DNA from: Acidobacteriaceae bacterium
GTDB taxonomy: Bacteria; Acidobacteriota; Terriglobia; Terriglobales; Acidobacteriaceae
Reading direction: 5' to 3'
Assembly: GCA_030040115.1 (NCBI GenBank)
Contig: JASHUH010000107.1
Location: 1-11,807, forward strand
DNA: 11,807 nt
Shown piece after piece: positions 8,812 to 11,807 of the stretch. Within the stretch, counting starts at the first letter, position 1; the number at the start of each line of letters is the position of its first letter. The position numbers and the translations under genes were made by a program. The notes beneath the pieces were generated by a model. The model ran no database searches, had not been told where the DNA came from, and saw only the letters and a program-made list of their open reading frames with translations.

Positions 8812-8817
8812 ACTTTA
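8812..8817 (-). promoter_or_regulatory. Predicted -10 of the RIC promoter
   Basis: On the minus strand the hexamer is TAAAGT, 4 of 6 matches to TATAAT. A start site seven bases further on falls at about 8805, giving a 13-base leader that holds the AGGAG. That start is exactly 41.5 bases from the centre of the Crp/Fnr box, and no good -35 hexamer is present, both as expected for a class II activated promoter. This is inferred from spacing only. Confidence 0.4.
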
Positions 8818-8838
8818 CGCAAATGCGATCCTGCACGC

Positions 8839-8854
8839 TGCGACTAAAGTCACT
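8839..8854. promoter_or_regulatory. Crp/Fnr-type box in the RIC/regulator divergent promoter
   Basis: TGCGACTAAAGTCACT has the form TGCGA-N6-TCACT: the GA-N6-TC core spacing shared by CRP and FNR sites, and 8 of 10 matches to the CRP half-sites TGTGA/TCACA. The inner GACT-AA-AGTC is a perfect palindrome apart from its two central bases. A 15-base stretch (8840-8854) recurs identically at 9605-9619 upstream of nnrS. It lies between the two divergent genes and could serve both. The likely binder is the Crp/Fnr-family protein encoded alongside. Confidence 0.65.
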
Positions 8855-8871
8855 CGCCGGGGCGGATTCGC

Positions 8872-8877
8872 TAGAAT
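8872..8877 (+). promoter_or_regulatory. Predicted -10 of the Crp/Fnr regulator promoter
   Basis: TAGAAT matches TATAAT at 5 of 6 positions and lies 30 bases after the start of the palindrome core. A start site about seven bases on would be at 8884-8885, which coincides with the ATG at 8885. The transcript would then be leaderless, or translation would begin at the ATG at 8903. No convincing -35 was seen. Confidence 0.4.
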
Positions 8878-8884
8878 ATTGTCG

Positions 8885-9586
8885 ATGCCTGAACAAGGAA
8901 GCATGGTTTCCGCTCTCGGCGCGGCTTCACTTTTCTCGAACCTCTCACCGGAGGAGCTGCGGCTTTTGGGGGCGCACGCGGTGCGCAAAAGCTATGGGCA
9001 GGGGGAGTTGCTCTTTTCTGAAGGAGACCCGTGCAAAGGCCTGCACATCATCGTCAGGGGTAAGTTGCGCATTTTCAAGAGTTCCGCCAGCGGTCGCGAG
9101 CAGGTGCTGGCGGTCGAGGGTCCAGGCGGATCGGTGGCGGAGTTGCCCGTTTTCGATGGCGCCCCGTATCCGGCATCTGTCAGCGCCGTCGAGGACTCGC
9201 AGATTCTGTTCATTTCGCGCAACGATTTTCGCAGCTTCTGTCTCGCTCATCCCGAAGTGGCGTTAAAAATGCTGGCCGTCGTGGGCGCGCGGCTGCGGCG
9301 CCTGGTGGGGATTATCGAGGAGCTTTCCTTTGCCACCGTGCGCCAGCGGCTTGCATCCGTGCTCGTGCGTCTCGCCCAAACCGAGGGAAAACGCATGGGC
9401 GATGGCATTGAGATTCAGCTTCCGGGCACACACCAGGAGCTTGCGCATCAACTAGGCACGGTGCGCGAGCTGGTTTCGCGCAATCTGATGCGGCTGCAGG
9501 CGGAGGGCCTGGTGGAGGTGGAAGCGCGCAACATTACGGTGCTCGACCTGCCGGGGCTGACCGCGATTCTCGACAGTAGCTCGTAA
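8885..9586 (+). CDS. Crp/Fnr-family transcriptional regulator, DNR-like, probable NO sensor
   Basis: A 233-aa regulator with a cNMP-binding-like beta-roll (about 15-115), a dimerisation helix (about 120-147) and a C-terminal winged HTH (about 150-215). The recognition helix GTVRELVSRNLMR (191-203) contains R194, E195, S198 and R199, covering the DNA-contact positions of both CRP (R180, E181, R185) and FNR (E209, S212, R213). In the ligand pocket E86 matches CRP E72, but the positions of CRP R82 and S83 are P96 and A97, so cAMP binding is unlikely. The pocket pattern AELPVFDGAPYPA resembles the NO-responsive DNR group. The N-terminal FNR cysteine cluster is absent; C50 and C119 are isolated. 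The ATG at 8885 has no clear SD; TTG at 8879 and ATG at 8903 (SD-like AAGGA, short spacing) are alternatives. It lies between RIC and nnrS, all linked by the same box. NO sensing is inferred. Confidence 0.88.
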   Translation: MPEQGSMVSALGAASLFSNLSPEELRLLGAHAVRKSYGQGELLFSEGDPCKGLHIIVRGKLRIFKSSASGREQVLAVEGPGGSVAELPVFDGAPYPASVSAVEDSQILFISRNDFRSFCLAHPEVALKMLAVVGARLRRLVGIIEELSFATVRQRLASVLVRLAQTEGKRMGDGIEIQLPGTHQELAHQLGTVRELVSRNLMRLQAEGLVEVEARNITVLDLPGLTAILDSSS

Positions 9587-9603
9587 CGGTATTTTCGGCG
9601 GCG

Positions 9604-9619
9604 CGCGACTAAAGTCACT
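9604..9619. promoter_or_regulatory. Crp/Fnr-type box upstream of nnrS
   Basis: CGCGACTAAAGTCACT is the second copy of the box, identical over 15 bases (9605-9619) to the one at 8840-8854 and in the same orientation. It has the GA-N6-TC core. Its centre (9611.5) is 41.5 bases upstream of the start site expected from the hexamer at 9641-9646, the class II activator position. Confidence 0.65.
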
Positions 9620-9640
9620 GCGTTCGCCTGGGAGGGCTTC

Positions 9641-9646
9641 TACGCT
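9641..9646 (+). promoter_or_regulatory. Weak predicted -10 of the nnrS promoter
   Basis: TACGCT matches TATAAT at only 3 of 6 positions. It is proposed because it sits where a class II promoter governed by the box at 9604-9619 would need it. The predicted start is near 9653, giving an 18-base leader with GGAAAG (9660-9665) as the ribosome binding site. Confidence 0.25.
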
Positions 9647-9670
9647 CGATTCTGTGAGCGGAAAGAAGCA

Positions 9671-11014
9671 ATGGCCACCACACTCATTGAGAATGATGTT
9701 GTTTGCAGCGGCATCGCGTCAGTACGCACTGCCCTCGTCGCAGCCGAGCGCCGTAAGAGCCGGTTGTTCCGCCTGTGGATCGCCACCGGCATTTTCTTTA
9801 TGGTGCTTCCGGGCACGATTTTGGGATTCACAAACCTCCTGCTGATCACGGCGCATCATGGCCTCAACGGACTATCGCCGGCGTGGATTCAGGCGCATGG
9901 CCACTCGCAGGTCTTCGGCTGGATCGGCAGCTTCGTACTGGGCATCGGCTTTTATTCGCAACCGCAGACCCGCGCCAACCGCGGCCGGCTGCCCATCACC
10001 TGCTGGGTCTTGTGGGCGGCTGGACTCACGCTGCACTGGCTGGCGGGCGCCTACCTGTGGCAATGGCGCGTTACACTGCCACTCTCCGGTGCGCTGGAAC
10101 TCGCGGCCATCCTTCTGTTTCTTTATGCGGCCAGCCAGCACAAGCTGCCTGAGCAGTCCGGCGAAAAAGCTGCGCCAAAGAATAAAGCGCGTATTGAGCC
10201 GTGGATGCAGACGGTGCTGGTAAGTAATGCGGCCCTGTTCCTGGCCATCGCCATTAATTTTGTCATCGAGGTACGGCTGGCTTTGGCGGGGTTGACTCCC
10301 GCCAGGCCGCATGGATTCGACCAGCGTTATCTGGTGCTGCTGGGCTGGGGATTTCTGGCACCGCTGGTGTGGGGATTCAGCGCCCGCTGGCTGCCGATCT
10401 TCCTCGGGGTAAAGCCGGTGCGCGGCTGGTTGCTTCAGTTAGCCGTTCTTCTCGACGTTCTCGGTGTGGTTCTGGGCATGGCGGGGCTGACATTCGTCGC
10501 CACTGTCTTCCTGGCCGCCGCTGCCATTGTGGCCGCAATCGCCATTCGCGTTTTTTCGGCGCCGGAACGACCCGCGAAAACCATTGGAATTCACTCCAGC
10601 TTTCCGGCATTTCTGCGTGTTGCCTATGCCTGGTCGATCCTGGCTTCGCTCGTGGGCATCTGGGCCGCGGTAGCCGATGTGCACGGCGGCATCTGGGGCG
10701 GATCGCGCCATGCGCTTACCGTGGGCTTTGCGGCCATGATGGTCATGACCGTGGGACCGCGCATCCTGCCGCATTTTGCCGGTGTGCGCAATCTCTGGAG
10801 TCCGAGGCTGATGTTCGCGACTCTGGTACTCCTGCTCGGCGGTTGCACCCTGCGCGTCAGCATGGAGCCCCTTGCCTACGAAGGCATCGCGCATTTTGCT
10901 TGGAAGCTGCTGCCGATTTCAGGCTGCCTTGAACTCAGCGCGGTGCTCCTCTTCGCGCTTCAACTCATCATGACTTTTGCACGCGGGCGGAGCATCTTTC
11001 CCGAGCTTGCATAA
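9671..11014 (+). CDS. nnrS: NnrS family membrane protein (nitric oxide response)
   Basis: NnrS proteins are polytopic, heme- and copper-containing inner-membrane proteins linked to NO metabolism and to relief of NO stress; they are typically controlled by NO-responsive Crp/Fnr regulators. This copy is 447 aa with about 12 hydrophobic segments, including about 37-60, 80-96, 108-130, 136-154, 182-203, 220-245, 253-273, 275-294, 316-337, 349-366, 380-396 and 415-436. Family signatures are the His pair H76-G-H78 in AHGHSQVFGWIGSF, and GGSRHALTVGF (343-353) followed by GPRILPHFAG (362-371). Length and segment number are normal for the family. The ATG is preceded by GGAAAGAAG. It lies 84 bases after the regulator with its own Crp/Fnr box, and the norB fragment follows on the same strand, as in many nnrS-nor clusters. 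Confidence 0.93.
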   Translation: MATTLIENDVVCSGIASVRTALVAAERRKSRLFRLWIATGIFFMVLPGTILGFTNLLLITAHHGLNGLSPAWIQAHGHSQVFGWIGSFVLGIGFYSQPQTRANRGRLPITCWVLWAAGLTLHWLAGAYLWQWRVTLPLSGALELAAILLFLYAASQHKLPEQSGEKAAPKNKARIEPWMQTVLVSNAALFLAIAINFVIEVRLALAGLTPARPHGFDQRYLVLLGWGFLAPLVWGFSARWLPIFLGVKPVRGWLLQLAVLLDVLGVVLGMAGLTFVATVFLAAAAIVAAIAIRVFSAPERPAKTIGIHSSFPAFLRVAYAWSILASLVGIWAAVADVHGGIWGGSRHALTVGFAAMMVMTVGPRILPHFAGVRNLWSPRLMFATLVLLLGGCTLRVSMEPLAYEGIAHFAWKLLPISGCLELSAVLLFALQLIMTFARGRSIFPELA

Positions 11015-11043
11015 GCGAGATCTGGGCACGATTTTCAGGGTAG

Positions 11044-11754
11044 AGCTGCTCTTCGGCTGGCTCATCGCCGCTGGTCATCGCGCTGGGCGCGGTCTTCAGC
11101 GCCTTGGAAGTGGTGCCGCTCACTCTGGTCGGCTATGAAGCGTGGAAGAACATCCGGCTGGTTCGCGGCAACAGCAAGGCTCCCTGGGTCAGCAACTATA
11201 AGTGGCCCATCTACTTCTTCGTTGCCGTCGCGTTCTGGAACATGGTCGGCGCCGGAATCTTCGGTTTCCTGATCAACCCGCCCGTGGCGCTCTATTATAT
11301 GCAGGGTCTCAACCTGACTCCGCTGCATGGGCACACCGCGCTGTTCGGCGTCTACGGCATGCTCGGTCTGGGGCTCACGCTCTTCTGCATGCGCGCGATT
11401 CGTCCAGGTGTGCCATGGAAGGAAAGCCCGTTGAAGTGGGCCTTCTGGCTGCTGAACATCGGACTTGGCGCGATGGCGATGCTCAGCCTGTTTCCGATCG
11501 GGATTATGCAAACGGTTGCCTCGATCCAGCGGGGCACGTGGTACGCGCGATCTGCAGAATTCCTGCAGACGCCGACGATGCAAACGCTGCGCTGGATGCG
11601 CGTTCCTGGCGATGTACTGTTCGCCACCGGCTGCGTGATCCTCGGGCTGTTCGTCGCCGGACTTCTCACCGGCCACTCCTATCAGAAGCTGCAGGACGCC
11701 AACCTCCGTGCCGAAGAAAAAGAGAAGAAGCACGTGCTGGTAGCGGGCGATTGA
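11044..11754 (+). pseudogene. norB: 5'-truncated quinol-type nitric oxide reductase (C-terminal fragment)
   Basis: Complete qNOR reduces 2 NO to N2O in the inner membrane using quinol and is about 750 aa. Here the frame opens only after TAG at 11041-11043. Clear family sequence starts near 11068 (PLVIALGAVFSALEVVPLTL) and runs uninterrupted to TGA at 11752-11754, about 230 codons. Retained segments correspond to helices VIII to XII and the C-terminal tail. HGHTALFGVYGM (two His at 11326-11328 and 11332-11334) is the helix X His-x-His that ligates hemes b3 and b. Missing are the N-terminal cytochrome-like domain, helix II and the helices VI-VII that supply the FeB histidines, so the fragment cannot be a working reductase by itself. 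No RBS precedes the TTG at 11104 or any other candidate start. There is no internal frameshift, so the loss looks recent, or the junction is an assembly artefact. It lies 29 bases after nnrS. Confidence 0.82.
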
Positions 11755-11807
11755 GGCTGGAACAAACGCAAGACTGACGCGGCGTGGCTTCGTTCGGTCC
11801 CGCCGTA
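11755..11807. other. Sequence downstream of the norB fragment
   Basis: This is 53 bases to the window edge. I see no gene, and no terminator hairpin is complete within it. Confidence 0.4.

Noticed and set aside
8793..8822. Upstream ATG at 8822 as the RIC start
   Set aside because: The ATG at 8792 has a well-spaced AGGAG and gives Cys30-Cys31 numbering like YtfE. The extension would overlap the predicted promoter -10.
8130..9266. 378-codon plus-strand frame across RIC and the start of the regulator
   Set aside because: It is antisense to RIC and out of frame with the regulator, and its translation resembles no family.
11062..11733. 223-codon minus-strand frame opposite the norB fragment
   Set aside because: It is a shadow of the norB frame, which shows clear qNOR membrane helices and heme-ligand histidines.

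Overview
This window looks like chromosomal DNA from a GC-rich bacterium, most likely an acidobacterium. That placement is an inference. It rests mainly on the minus-strand permease, which has the architecture of the acidobacterial duplicated orphan permeases (ADOP), and on a nusA-infB pair whose protein style fits that phylum. No rRNA, tRNA, transposase or CRISPR array was seen.

Layout. (1) Positions 1-4950, plus strand: the end of the transcription/translation cluster. It holds nusA, cut by the left window edge, then infB (IF2), which has a very long Pro/Ala/Gly-rich linker. (2) Positions 4951-7471: a convergent junction with a hairpin placed to terminate minus-strand transcription, then a MacB/FtsX-type duplicated permease on the minus strand with no ATPase gene beside it. 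(3) Positions 7472-8072: about 600 bases with no gene I can support. The notable content is a nested inverted repeat that reads as a terminator on the minus strand. (4) Positions 8073-11754: a nitric-oxide defence module. A RIC/YtfE-type di-iron repair protein (minus) is divergent from a Crp/Fnr-family regulator (plus), followed by an NnrS membrane protein (plus) and a 5'-truncated quinol-type nitric oxide reductase (norB/norZ) fragment (plus).

How the module fits together. A 15-base identical stretch containing a palindrome with the Crp/Fnr core spacing (GA-N6-TC) occurs twice: once in the divergent RIC/regulator promoter (8839-8854) and once upstream of nnrS (9604-9619). For RIC and nnrS its centre lies 41.5 bases from the start site predicted by the best -10-like hexamer, the usual class II activator position. 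The regulator has DNR-like ligand-pocket features, lacks the cAMP-contacting Arg/Ser of CRP, and keeps the RE..SR recognition-helix pattern. The simplest reading is that it senses NO, regulates itself, and switches on iron-centre repair (RIC) and NnrS.

The odd point is norB. Only the C-terminal part is present. It keeps the helix X His-x-His heme ligands and lacks the region holding the FeB ligands. The NO-consuming enzyme at this locus is therefore probably dead, unless the junction is an assembly artefact.
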